Below are positions 8,238 through 15,614 of a stretch of 64,000 nt of DNA, piece after piece. The translations under genes were made by a program, and so were the position numbers. The notes under the pieces are model-generated. The model worked only from the letters and a program-made list of their open reading frames with translations. It was not told the DNA's origin and searched no databases. The stretch lies in NCBI RefSeq assembly GCF_019599275.1, contig NZ_JAHZTD010000003.1, positions 1 through 64,000 of the forward strand, in the 5' to 3' direction. Numbering within the stretch: position 1 is the stretch's first letter; every line of letters begins with the position of its first letter. The stretch comes from Hymenobacter sp. HSC-4F20 (lineage in GTDB: Bacteria; Bacteroidota; Bacteroidia; Cytophagales; Hymenobacteraceae).

Positions 8238-8263
8238 AGTATGTCGTAAATATACGACATACT
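8238..8263. promoter_or_regulatory. ArsR operator overlapping the operon promoter
   Basis: Perfect inverted repeat with 11-bp arms, AGTATGTCGTA and TACGACATACT, separated by AATA. It ends 14 bp before the arsR ATG. Its centre, read on the minus strand, contains TATATTTA, a 7/8 match to the Bacteroidetes -7 box TAnnTTTG. A dimeric repressor bound here would cover the -7 element, so the site explains autoregulation of the operon. Confidence 0.85.
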
Positions 8264-8285
8264 ATGACGCATGAACACGTCATAG
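8262..8285. promoter_or_regulatory. Second inverted repeat upstream of arsR
   Basis: Perfect 8-bp arms CTATGACG and CGTCATAG around an 8-nt spacer, touching the main operator. Its sequence differs from the first palindrome, so it may bind another protein or be a weak secondary site. Function is not shown by sequence. Confidence 0.5.
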
Positions 8286-8403
8286 ACTTCTTTTTCGTTA
8301 CGCCCGGAAAAGGTGACCGGCAGAACTGCTAACTCGTAGAGTCCAACTCCGAGAAGTTCAGTAGTTGGTTTTTCAGCTACCACTAAAACCGCGTCCCGTT
8401 TAA

Positions 8404-8443
8404 AAACGAAAATAGTCCCATTTTCGTGAGACTATTTTCGTTT
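8404..8443. repeat. Long AT-rich hairpin
   Basis: Perfect 14-bp arms (AAACGAAAATAGTC and its complement) around a 12-nt loop that itself contains TTTTCG and can pair alternatively with the left arm. It lies downstream of clpS on the minus strand, so it could terminate clpS transcription, though it lacks a GC-rich stem. Confidence 0.6.
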
Positions 8444-8661
8444 CCAGGTAGCATCAAAATGCAGTATCGGCCAGCATTTTAACTCACGCGAATCTTTGTA
8501 AATACTCAAGTAGAAGAAGATTCCATTCAAGTCAGGAAGAGAGTAACGGACCTGTTATCCGGGCGTGCAGTATCGTATCAGAGGCCCGTATCCAACTACT
8601 ACTCCCTCTCCGACAGGTCCCGGATAAACCGAGGGGAACCGATGTATCGGCGGGAAACTCG

Positions 8662-8943
8662 TTATACTACGTCGGCTGAGATACCCCGGTCGTGAATGGC
8701 GGTGCACATACCAGCCAACTCGTCATAGGCCCCGTGCTTGACGGTGCACTGGCCTTTGTAATGAATAAGCAAGGTACACTGCTCGGCCTGCTCGGGCTCG
8801 TGGCCACACACGTCAATAAGCGTTTTGATGACGTGGTCGAAGGTGTTAATGTCATCGTTGTACACGACTAGGTCGCGCACGTCAATGGTTTCTTCCAGGA
8901 GCAGAACGTCCTCGTCGTACTCGATTTGCGGGTTGCTGTTCAT
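8662..8943 (-). CDS. clpS: ATP-dependent Clp protease adaptor ClpS
   Basis: Small cytoplasmic adaptor (93 aa) that delivers N-degron substrates to ClpAP/ClpCP. The core is recognisable: LVVYNDDINTFDHVIKTLIDVCGHEPEQAEQCTLLIH, containing the N-D-x-x-T-F/P motif and the loop for N-end residues, then GQCTVKHGAYDELAGMCTAI with the conserved KxG. The frame is open much further upstream (to 9156) but the extra residues look like translated promoter DNA, so the ATG at 8943 is chosen. A TATTTTTA -7-like box ends only 4 nt before this ATG. Monocistronic. Confidence 0.93.
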   Translation of the reverse strand: MNSNPQIEYDEDVLLLEETIDVRDLVVYNDDINTFDHVIKTLIDVCGHEPEQAEQCTLLIHYKGQCTVKHGAYDELAGMCTAIHDRGISADVV

Positions 8944-9266
8944 GGCGTAAAAATACGGAGAAACGGCCAAAACACCGGGTTTTATCGTTCCGGTCTGGGT
9001 AGTATAACCCGTTGAGGTGCTGAATCGTTTCTTGGATTTTGAAAGATTCTGCTTGCTTGCCGCCATTTTTGCAGCTCCGAACCACCGCTTCCTGGCGGAC
9101 CGCGGCGCAAGGCCAAACACCGATGCCAAGGAAGATGGCTGGGTGCGCCGAACCACGCTGCCCGCCTGGTGTAGGCTTCGCTACCGCAAGGGGAAGAGCA
9201 CTGCCCCAGCGGACCTGCCTGGCCTCCCGCCCGCCGCTTTCTTTTTTTCTTTTCGCCTACCCACCT

Positions 9267-9824
9267 ATGCCTGTTCCGTCCGCCGAATTCAAGCGCGCCC
9301 TTAAACGCCTTTCCGATAAAGAAAAGGAAGCCCTGCTGCTGCGGGCGGCCCGCCGCGACGCGGAACTGTACGAGACGCTCAGCTTCGAGCTGCTGCCCGA
9401 CGTGACCACGGAAACCATCTTTGAGCAGGCTTCCGACCAGATTCATGAGCTGTTTGCCGTGGGCGCTACCGGCCGCCTGCTCAACCGCAGCCTTACCAAG
9501 GCCCTGCAGAAAGCCACCAAGGAAGTGGCCCGCGCCCGCCGCATCACCAAGGATAAGCGTCTGGAAGTCGACCTGAACCTGTATACGCTGCGCCACATCT
9601 TTGAGAACTACACCGGGCAGTTTGAGAGCGTTTATGCGGGCTTTTACACCAGCACGGCCCGCCTGGCGGCGCGTACAGCCCAGCTGATTCTGCAGAACCT
9701 GCACGAAGACCTCTGGCTGGAATACAAGCCTGAACTCGACGATTTTCTGCAGCAGCTGCATGCCCGCGCCAAAAGCCGCAGCCTGAAGTTTGAGCTGCCC
9801 CGGGAACTGGAGTTACCTGACTAG
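9267..9824 (+). CDS. Uncharacterised helical cytoplasmic protein
   Basis: A 185 aa protein that I do not recognise. It is rich in charged and leucine residues and predicted mostly helical, without signal peptide, cysteine pairs or membrane segments: KRALKRLSDKEKEALLLRAARRD near the N-terminus and a basic middle part (KATKEVARARRITKDKRLEVDL). Codon use matches neighbours, and the frame is open over the whole length. An upstream extension to 9039 exists but reads like non-coding DNA; the ATG at 9267 follows the CTACCCACCT sequence common before starts here. It is divergent from clpS, with no clear partner. Confidence 0.8.
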   Translation: MPVPSAEFKRALKRLSDKEKEALLLRAARRDAELYETLSFELLPDVTTETIFEQASDQIHELFAVGATGRLLNRSLTKALQKATKEVARARRITKDKRLEVDLNLYTLRHIFENYTGQFESVYAGFYTSTARLAARTAQLILQNLHEDLWLEYKPELDDFLQQLHARAKSRSLKFELPRELELPD

Positions 9825-9855
9825 GTAGTTACTTGCTGGCTCACTAGTATCCAGC

Positions 9856-10629
9856 ATGTTTTCTATCCGCTTAACTACCCCTTTGGCGCTGCTCAGCGCC
9901 CTGGCCGCCTGCACCCCCGATGGCGGCCCGCCCGCGGCTACCTCCCCTACCCCCGCTGCACCCAACGCCTCGGCCGTGCAGCAGGCGGCCCGCGACTACC
10001 GGGTGCACTACAACACGCCTGTCGACCTCGACAGCACCGATTACTACTACCAGCCCGTTTCGGTACTATCTCAGGACGGCTCCTCGCCCAGCCGCACCTA
10101 CGACTCGGGCAGTTCCTACGGGAGCAGCTCGGAGGGCCGCTCCGGCATTGAGGGAACTTGCTACAACGTGCTGTTTCTACGCAAATCGGGGCCGGCGGAG
10201 CAGCGGCTGCTCCTCCCCCACGGCCGCTTTGTGCTCACCAGCATCGACGACGAGCGCCAACCGGACAGCCGCTGGCCCTATTTGTTCTACACCGTCGTCA
10301 AGGCCGATACCAACGCCGACCAGGAGCAGGACGAGGAGGATGCCACTACCCTCTTCGCCTCGGACCGCAGCGGACAACACCTGCGCCAGCTTACCCCCGA
10401 CGGCACCCAACTGCAAAGCCGCCACTACCTGCCCCCTACCTCCCTGCTACTGGTGGAAGTACGCCCGGACACCAACCACGACCAGGAATTCACGGCCGCC
10501 GACGCCCCCTACTGGCTCCGCTACGACCTGCGCAACCTCTCAGCACCACCCACCCGCACGCCCACCCCGGCCCTGGGTGGCCAGTTGCACCGGCAAATGC
10601 TGCAACGGCAAACCAGCCCGGCCCACTAA
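9856..10629 (+). CDS. Lipoprotein of unknown function
   Basis: A 257 aa envelope lipoprotein: short signal peptide with lipobox LAAC (Cys at about 19), then a Pro/Ala-rich linker and a globular part. Noticeable are two Asp-rich segments, DTNADQEQDEEDA and DTNHDQEFTAADAPYW, each resembling D-x-N-x-D calcium loops, about 55 residues apart, and paired with VKAD and VRPD lead-ins; the two look like an internal duplication. It begins 31 nt after the previous gene, in the same direction, and ends at a strong terminator. Calcium binding is inference. Confidence 0.8.
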   Translation: MFSIRLTTPLALLSALAACTPDGGPPAATSPTPAAPNASAVQQAARDYRVHYNTPVDLDSTDYYYQPVSVLSQDGSSPSRTYDSGSSYGSSSEGRSGIEGTCYNVLFLRKSGPAEQRLLLPHGRFVLTSIDDERQPDSRWPYLFYTVVKADTNADQEQDEEDATTLFASDRSGQHLRQLTPDGTQLQSRHYLPPTSLLLVEVRPDTNHDQEFTAADAPYWLRYDLRNLSAPPTRTPTPALGGQLHRQMLQRQTSPAH

Positions 10630-10632
10630 GCC

Positions 10633-10667
10633 AAAAGCCCCGCCGGCACGCGCCAGCGGGGCTTTTT
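10633..10667 (+). terminator. Rho-independent terminator
   Basis: 11-bp arms AAAAGCCCCGC / GCGGGGCTTTT with a 12-nt loop and a T-run, just after the lipoprotein stop. It faces the convergent yceI gene and could serve both. Confidence 0.85.
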
Positions 10668-10688
10668 AGCTCGTGCAGAGCAGGGGGC

Positions 10689-11336
10689 TTACTTCTTGGC
10701 AATAACGTTGAAGCTCATGGTGAAATCATCCATGATGGCTTTGTCGCCGATGCTCTCGAAGAACGACTTCGAGCCGTACTTGATGTCGTACTTGGTGCGG
10801 TCGATGGTAGCGGTGCCGCTGGCTGATGCCACGCCGTTTTTCACTCCTACCTTGGCCGGGAAGGACACGGGTTTGGTGATGCCCTTGATGGTCAGGTCGC
10901 CGGTTACGGTGGCGTTGTTGCCGTTGGCGTCGCCCTTCAGCGGAGCCAGGCTGGTGATTTTGAAGGTTGCCGTCGGGTTCTTATCAATGCTGAAGAAGTC
11001 TTCCGAGCGCAGGTGGCCCACCAGCTTATCGTTGTACTCCTTCTCCTTGATGTCCTCCACTTTCAGGGAGTTCATGTCCACGGTGAAGGTGCCGCCCACA
11101 ATCTGATTGCCGCGCACCAGCACGTTACCATCTTTGAACTGCACGTTGCCGTTGTGCTGGCCGGTTACTTTTTTGCCTACCCAGCCCAGAGTGCTCAGCT
11201 GCGGCTGCAGGGCGTAGGAAGCAGCGGCGGCCTTTTCAGTGCCAGGGTTGGTTTTTTTAACAGCGGGCTTTTGCGCGAAAGCCGGAGCGGCCAGCAGAGA
11301 AGCAGCCAGCAAGGCCGGCAAAAACATTTTTTTCAT
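10689..11336 (-). CDS. YceI-family periplasmic lipid-binding-like protein
   Basis: Secreted protein of 215 aa with a cleavable signal peptide (MKKMFLPALLAASLL...AFAQ). The rest is a YceI lipocalin-like barrel: WVGKKVTGQHNGNVQF, GGTFTVDMNSLKVED, LVGHLRSEDFFSIDKNPTATFKIT, GDLTIKGITKPVSFPAKV, and FFESIGDKAIMDDFTMSFNV. Family members bind polyisoprenoid or amphipathic lipids and are often induced by stress. It follows the MarR regulator gene by 59 nt on the same strand, and so is likely in its operon. The start is set to the ATG at 11336, which begins the signal peptide. Confidence 0.93.
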   Translation of the reverse strand: MKKMFLPALLAASLLAAPAFAQKPAVKKTNPGTEKAAAASYALQPQLSTLGWVGKKVTGQHNGNVQFKDGNVLVRGNQIVGGTFTVDMNSLKVEDIKEKEYNDKLVGHLRSEDFFSIDKNPTATFKITSLAPLKGDANGNNATVTGDLTIKGITKPVSFPAKVGVKNGVASASGTATIDRTKYDIKYGSKSFFESIGDKAIMDDFTMSFNVIAKK

Positions 11337-11395
11337 GGGATGTAGAAACAAAAGAGAAAAGGGAGAGAAAATGATATCAGAGAAAACACCACGGG

Positions 11396-11854
11396 CTAGT
11401 CCCGGATTTTATCGAGCAGGTCGCTGAGCTGGGTTGCTTCCTCGGGGGTGAGGTTGTGCAAGCCAATACTCTGCACCTGCATGACCTCATCTAGGCGGCG
11501 CAACAGCTCCAGGCCGGCCTCCGTGATGCGGATGTCCACGGCCCGGCGGTTGCTAGGACACACCTTGCGGGTAACCAAGGCCTTGGCCTCCAGCTTGTCC
11601 ACGATGCGCGAGGCATTGCTGGTTTTATCGAGCATACGCTCAATGAGCAGATTTACAGTGGCCGGCTTGGGGTGCTGGCCGCGCAGAATGCGTAGAATAT
11701 TGAATTGCGGCAACGTCAGGCCGTACTCTTTGAACATGGCACTCTGGCGCAGCTGCAACCACCCGGCCGTAAATACCAGGTTGATGTAGGCTTTCTGGCG
11801 TTCATCCTTGAAAGCCCGCTGCTTGATTTCGTCTTCGATTTTCATGAGCTGCAT
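11396..11854 (-). CDS. MarR-family transcriptional regulator
   Basis: Winged-helix repressor, 152 aa. The HTH core is LTLPQFNILRILRGQHPKPATVNLLIERMLDKTSNASRIVDKLEAKALV followed by the wing RKVCPSNRRAVDIRITEAG, with the family DxR-type motif (NRRAVDIRIT). It has a single Cys (in KVCPSNRR) that could sense oxidants. ATG at 11854 or 11845. It precedes yceI, and its own promoter carries a palindrome over the -7 box, so autoregulation and control of yceI are likely. MarR-YceI pairs are frequent in Bacteroidetes genomes as far as I know. Confidence 0.92.
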   Translation of the reverse strand: MQLMKIEDEIKQRAFKDERQKAYINLVFTAGWLQLRQSAMFKEYGLTLPQFNILRILRGQHPKPATVNLLIERMLDKTSNASRIVDKLEAKALVTRKVCPSNRRAVDIRITEAGLELLRRLDEVMQVQSIGLHNLTPEEATQLSDLLDKIRD

Positions 11855-11873
11855 GGGAAGCCGGAAAGTGCTG

Positions 11874-11904
11874 CAAATATATGTACATACATTTAATGTC
11901 GCAA
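11874..11904 (-). promoter_or_regulatory. marR promoter with internal operator palindrome
   Basis: On the minus strand a TTG (complement of 11902-11904) is followed after 20 nt by a perfect -7 box TATATTTG (11881 to 11874). The 10-bp palindrome TATGTACATA at 11880-11889 overlaps the upstream edge of that box, a position where a dimeric MarR would block initiation. Confidence 0.75.
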
Positions 11905-12028
11905 CACTGTTCGGGAAATTTATTCAAAAATAGTAAGCTGCGGTCATCCCGTCACCTGGGCCCGGCCTGGCAGGAACACCCGCGCTGGAATCTCGTAAGC
12001 AAGCCCGTTCACCCTACCCTCTCCTAGT

Positions 12029-12598
12029 ATGAAGAACTTTCTGTTTTCCCTTCTGACCTTGAGCTTGCTGACGGCCACTGCCGCCACGGCGCAAACCACG
12101 GCCAGCCCCACGGTGGCCGGCCCGGTGGCCACTACCCCCTCTGACCGGTTTATGCTGCAAAACGGCGAGGTAGTGCTGGTGCAGGGCAAGCGCATGACTC
12201 CGCTCAACAAAAATGTGCTGCTGTCGAATGGCACTAAAATCAACTACAAAAGTGGCATTGTAGAGCTGCCCGGCGGCAAAATAACCACCCTGAAAGAGGG
12301 GGACTACGTGCGGCCCAACGGCGACATTGTGTTTGCTACTCCGGCCAGCGCCGCCCAGGCCCGCGGCGACAACTCGGTGCCCGCCAACACGACCTTTACG
12401 CAGTACGTTGATCCGCGCTCCGGCTCGGCGCCTATGGAAACGCGCCTGGCCGAAATGAACTCGCAGATCAGCCTGATGGCCGAGAAAATCCAGTTGCTGA
12501 ATCAGAAGATCAGCCTGCTGAGTACCAACGCCCAGCGCCCCACCGATACTGCGGCCCTCGACCGGCAGATTCAGGCCATTGATGCCAAGCTGAAGTAG
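12029..12598 (+). CDS. Secreted DUF6799-like protein
   Basis: A 189 aa exported protein: signal peptide MKNFLFSLLTLSLLTATAATA, then a region DRFMLQNGEVVLVQGKRMTPL followed by NVLLSNGTKINYKSGIVELPGG and TLKEGDYVRPNGDIV, a beta-rich repeat-like unit that I associate with DUF6799. The C-terminal 60 residues form a coiled coil (RLAEMNSQISLMAEKIQLLNQKISLL), which suggests oligomerisation. No enzymatic residues are evident. The gene stands alone and ends before a terminator at 12662. Confidence 0.8.
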   Translation: MKNFLFSLLTLSLLTATAATAQTTASPTVAGPVATTPSDRFMLQNGEVVLVQGKRMTPLNKNVLLSNGTKINYKSGIVELPGGKITTLKEGDYVRPNGDIVFATPASAAQARGDNSVPANTTFTQYVDPRSGSAPMETRLAEMNSQISLMAEKIQLLNQKISLLSTNAQRPTDTAALDRQIQAIDAKLK

Positions 12599-12661
12599 CC
12601 CAGCCGGTTTTCAAGGCTGGCCAGCCTACCCAGGCGCACTAGCCCACTACCTCTTGTGCCG

Positions 12662-12694
12662 GCCCCTACCGCGTGCCCGCGGTGGGGGCTTTTT
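12662..12694. terminator. Terminator hairpin between convergent genes
   Basis: 12-bp stem GCCCCTACCGCG / CGCGGTGGGGGC (one G-T pair), 4-nt loop, then TTTTT. Serves the plus-strand DUF6799-like gene; the convergent epimerase ends at 12714. Confidence 0.8.
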
Positions 12695-12713
12695 CCTGGT
12701 GGGCCTACCTCTC

Positions 12714-13766
12714 CTATGCCGGCGGCACCGTGGGCGCCAGGTGGTAGGGCGCAGTAGCCGGCTGCTGGAGGGTCAACCGGCCGTTTTCTTCTGTTACCAA
12801 CCCGAACGGCTCCTCCCGCACTACCAGAAACCCGTCCAAGTCACAGATGTCGGCCAGGGCACTGACCTGCAGGGCGGAATAGATGCCCAGGGAAGTTTCT
12901 ACCATGCAGCCCAGCATGGTTTGCAGGCCGTGGGCTCGGGTTTCGCGCAGAATGCGCAGGCCGTTAAGGTAGCCGCCCGCTTTCATCAGCTTCATGTTTA
13001 CCCCGTCGAACTGGCGGGCAATGTCGGCGAAGTCAGCCTCGTCCGTCACCGATTCATCGGCAAAAACCGGGCAGCCGAGCCGGCCTTTAACGGAGTGGTA
13101 GTCAGCGGTACAGGCGGCGGGCAGGGGCTGCTCCAACAGGCGTACCCGCAGGCCGGGCAGGGCCTGAATCTGCTCCCAGCTGCGGCGCAGGCTGTCGGCA
13201 TCTGTCCAGGCTTCGTTGCCGTCGATGAGGAGGGGGCGACCGGGGAACAGCCGGGCTACCTCGCGCAGCAGATCCACGGCCCCCTCCTGGTTTACCTTGA
13301 TTTTCAGCAGCTCGAAGCGCTCCAGCTGCTGCTCCTGCGCGAACTGCGCCACCAAACCAGGCTCCATAATGGGCAGCGTTATGGCGGTGGGCACGGCAGC
13401 GGCCGGAGCGGGTACCCCCAGCCACTGGGCTACCGTCTGCCCAGCCCGGGCTGCTTCCCAGTGCACCCACGCCGATTCCAGGGCAAAGCGCAGGGCGTGG
13501 GCCGGGGCGTGCTGGTGTAAAAAGCTGGTCAGTTCCGAGAGCGTGGCACACCGCCCGAGGCCGGCGGCCTGCAGGCGCGCAAACTCCTCTTGCAGCCCCT
13601 CGGGGGTTTCATTGTAGCGCACGTTAGGAGCCGCTTCGCCCAGCCCCTCGTAGCCGTGGCCTTGCACCCGCACCAGCAGATTCGTTTTGACTGTGGAAGC
13701 GTTACGCGCTATTTTCCAGGTATAGCGCAGCGGCAGCGACAGGAGCGTGAGCGTCCAGGTAGGCAT
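12714..13766 (-). CDS. Dipeptide epimerase (L-Ala-D/L-Glu epimerase type), enolase superfamily
   Basis: Cytoplasmic Mg-dependent epimerase of the muconate-lactonizing subgroup, 350 aa, expected to epimerise dipeptides such as L-Ala-D-Glu released from peptidoglycan. All catalytic elements are present: the KIKV lysine (LLKIKVNQEG, about residue 157), metal ligands in LLIDGNEAW (Asp), LLEQPL (Glu) and FADESV (Asp), and the second base in MKLMKAGG. The specificity may be another dipeptide. The frame extends to a GTG at 13790, but ATG at 13766 gives the canonical N-terminus. It is divergent from the symporter gene, whose promoter lies in the shared 187-bp gap. Confidence 0.93.
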   Translation of the reverse strand: MPTWTLTLLSLPLRYTWKIARNASTVKTNLLVRVQGHGYEGLGEAAPNVRYNETPEGLQEEFARLQAAGLGRCATLSELTSFLHQHAPAHALRFALESAWVHWEAARAGQTVAQWLGVPAPAAAVPTAITLPIMEPGLVAQFAQEQQLERFELLKIKVNQEGAVDLLREVARLFPGRPLLIDGNEAWTDADSLRRSWEQIQALPGLRVRLLEQPLPAACTADYHSVKGRLGCPVFADESVTDEADFADIARQFDGVNMKLMKAGGYLNGLRILRETRAHGLQTMLGCMVETSLGIYSALQVSALADICDLDGFLVVREEPFGLVTEENGRLTLQQPATAPYHLAPTVPPA

Positions 13767-13906
13767 AGGGGCAGGCGTAGGGTAAAGCACAATACGGCGA
13801 AAGATACTCGTCGCCAGCCGGACCTGGCAAACAGGCGGCTGGCTCCTTACTGGCGGCCATAGGATGCCTCGCCAGTCGGTGCGCCAAACTACTGCCGACA
13901 GAAACC

Positions 13907-13914
13907 TATCTTTG
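13907..13914 (+). promoter_or_regulatory. -7 box of the symporter gene
   Basis: TATCTTTG, a perfect TAnnTTTG match, 39 nt before the ATG at 13954. It lies inside the longest open frame (from 13864), which supports the later start. Confidence 0.6.
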
Positions 13915-13953
13915 CTGCATTCCCGCTACTTCTTTTTCCCTGAATTGCCGCGC

Positions 13954-15375
13954 ATGAAGTTTTCGCGACTTACTCTCATCGTTCTTCTCCTGTTTCTAGT
14001 GGCGGCCCTGCTGACGGCCGCCAGCGCTCAGGGCTGGCTGGCCTTGGACCCGGTAGTGCCCCTCGTGGCTCGCTGGCTGGCTATAGTGGCGGCCGTGGCC
14101 CTGGCCGTACAGCGGCGCTCCATCACCTTCTGGATTGTGGTGAGCATGCTAGTAGGCGCTGAAATCGGCCACGATTTCCCTACCCGGGCCGTGCAGCTCA
14201 AGGTTCTCAGCGACGTGTTCCTGCGCCTGGTGAAAACCATCATTGCCCCGCTGGTATTCGCTACCCTGGTAGTAGGCATTGCAGGCCACGCCGATTTGAA
14301 GCAGGTGGGCAAGATGGGCCTGAAGGCGCTGGTGTACTTTGAAATCGTGACCACGTTTGCCCTGTTCATTGGCCTGGGTGCCATTAACCTGACCCGGGCC
14401 GGCGAGGGCGTAGACCGCAGCGGCATTGCCGCCGACACGGAGCAGCTCCAGACCGTTAAACAGTCTACCGCCGATATCATCCTCCATATCTTCCCCGAAA
14501 ACATTGCCAAATCGGTGGCGGAAGGTCAGGTACTGCAGGTAGTGGTGTTTGCCATTATCTTCGCCATTGGCCTGGCCATGGTGCACCAGAAGCACCGCCA
14601 GCCCCTGCTGCAAGTCACAGAAAGCCTCTCGGAAGTGATGTTCAAATTTACCAACGTGGTGATGTTCTTCGCCCCGCTGGGGGTAGGCGGCGCGCTGGCG
14701 TACACGGTAGGTAAAATGGGCTTTGCGCCCCTGCTGAATGCCTTTAAGCTGCTGCTCACCCTTTACGGGGCGTTGGCCGCCTTCGTGCTGCTGGTGCTGG
14801 TACCTATTGCGCTGCTGGCGCGCATTCCGCTCAAGCGCTTTGTGCAGGCCATTGCCGAGCCGGTGAGTATTGCCTTTGCCACCACTTCCTCGGAGGCTGC
14901 CCTACCCCGGGCTATGGAAGCCATGGAAAGCATTGGCGTGCCGCGCCGTATTGTGGCCTTTGTGATGCCCACGGGCTATTCCTTCAACCTCGATGGCACA
15001 ACCTTGTACCTGTCGCTGGCGGCGGTGTTTGTGGCCCAGGCAGCGGGTATAGAACTCTCGTTTGGCCAGCAGCTCGTGATGGTGTTTACTTTGATGCTCA
15101 CCTCGAAGGGGGTAGCCGGGGTGCCGCGCGCCTCGCTGGTGATCCTGCTGGCTACGGTGGCTTCGTTTAACCTGCCGGCCTGGCCTGTGTTTATTATCCT
15201 GGGCATTGATGCGCTGATGGACATGGCCCGCACGGCCGTGAACGTGATGGGCAACTGCTTGGCAACGGCCGTGGTGGCCCGCTGGGAAGGCGAGTTCGTT
15301 GACAATTACGTGGCGCCCGACCCCGTACTGGACCTGGCCGAAGCCGACAGCGCCCTGTCGCACCACCCGCACTAG
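13954..15375 (+). CDS. Dicarboxylate/amino acid:cation symporter (DAACS)
   Basis: Inner-membrane glutamate/aspartate or C4-dicarboxylate carrier of the GltP/GltT/DctA family, 473 aa. It has eight transmembrane segments with the two re-entrant hairpins. Family signatures: FATTSSEAALPRAMEAM (serine-rich HP1 hairpin), MPTGYSFNLDGTTLYLSLAAVFVAQ (TM7 with the NMDGT-like NLDGT), TSKGVAGVPRAS (HP2), and a TM8 equivalent DALMDMARTAVNVMGNCLATAVVARWEGE with the substrate-binding Asp/Arg/Asn. The N-terminus (MKFSRLTLIVLLLFLVAALL) carries an extra hydrophobic stretch compared with GltP. Substrate among glutamate, aspartate and C4-acids cannot be fixed. Confidence 0.95.
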   Translation: MKFSRLTLIVLLLFLVAALLTAASAQGWLALDPVVPLVARWLAIVAAVALAVQRRSITFWIVVSMLVGAEIGHDFPTRAVQLKVLSDVFLRLVKTIIAPLVFATLVVGIAGHADLKQVGKMGLKALVYFEIVTTFALFIGLGAINLTRAGEGVDRSGIAADTEQLQTVKQSTADIILHIFPENIAKSVAEGQVLQVVVFAIIFAIGLAMVHQKHRQPLLQVTESLSEVMFKFTNVVMFFAPLGVGGALAYTVGKMGFAPLLNAFKLLLTLYGALAAFVLLVLVPIALLARIPLKRFVQAIAEPVSIAFATTSSEAALPRAMEAMESIGVPRRIVAFVMPTGYSFNLDGTTLYLSLAAVFVAQAAGIELSFGQQLVMVFTLMLTSKGVAGVPRASLVILLATVASFNLPAWPVFIILGIDALMDMARTAVNVMGNCLATAVVARWEGEFVDNYVAPDPVLDLAEADSALSHHPH

Positions 15376-15419
15376 GCCTCGTCTTGGTCTAGTACAAGTT
15401 TAGCGGTAGTTCGGCTACA

Positions 15420-15459
15420 CAAACGGCCTTGTCTCATAAACTTGAGGCGGGGCCGTTTG
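15420..15459. terminator. Hairpin after the symporter gene
   Basis: 9-bp arms CAAACGGCC / GGCCGTTTG with a 22-nt loop that can add short pairs (TCTC with GAGG). There is no strong T-run, so termination is likely but not certain. Confidence 0.6.
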
Positions 15460-15576
15460 CATTTACCCAATATCAAGTTATACCCTGTAGGCACCCAGCT
15501 TATTTATAGTAGAAAAATTATATATTTTAATCGTATATCATAAGTCAAATCCTACTTTTCTACTGTTACTGTGCTG

Positions 15577-15584
15577 TAATTTTG
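15577..15584 (+). promoter_or_regulatory. -7 box upstream of the lipoprotein gene
   Basis: TAATTTTG matches TAnnTTTG, with a TTTT about 18 nt upstream in place of the -33 element. It lies 31 nt before the ATG at 15615, in a strongly AT-rich stretch. Confidence 0.55.
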
Positions 15585-15614
15585 ATAATCCGCTGGCGCG
15601 GTAGGACTTAGACT

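Larger units (their letters stand above)
8225..8661. other. Repeat-rich intergenic region between arsR and clpS
   Basis: Holds the two arsR-proximal palindromes, a long AT-rich hairpin (8404-8443) and a set of interleaved complementary segments: GGACCTGT at 8548-8555 with ACAGGTCC at 8613-8620, and TTATCCGGG at 8555-8563 with CCCGGATAA at 8619-8627. The order A-B-A'-B' would form a pseudoknot if transcribed. The 9-mer GCAGTATCG occurs at 8461 and 8567. No gene is supported here. Confidence 0.6.

Noticed and set aside
7872..8383. Extended ArsR frame (169 aa)
   Set aside because: The extra N-terminal residues cover the operator; the ATG at 8224 gives a normal ArsR.
8238..8443. Hairpins read as a CRISPR-like array
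   Set aside because: Palindromes are single copies with different sequences and irregular spacing; no repeat-spacer pattern.
8944..9156. Extended ClpS frame (164 aa)
   Set aside because: The first 71 codons overlap the promoter region and lack conservation; ATG at 8943 gives the canonical length.
12654..13520. 288-codon plus-strand frame opposite the dipeptide epimerase
   Set aside because: Antisense shadow of the enolase-superfamily gene, which has all catalytic motifs.
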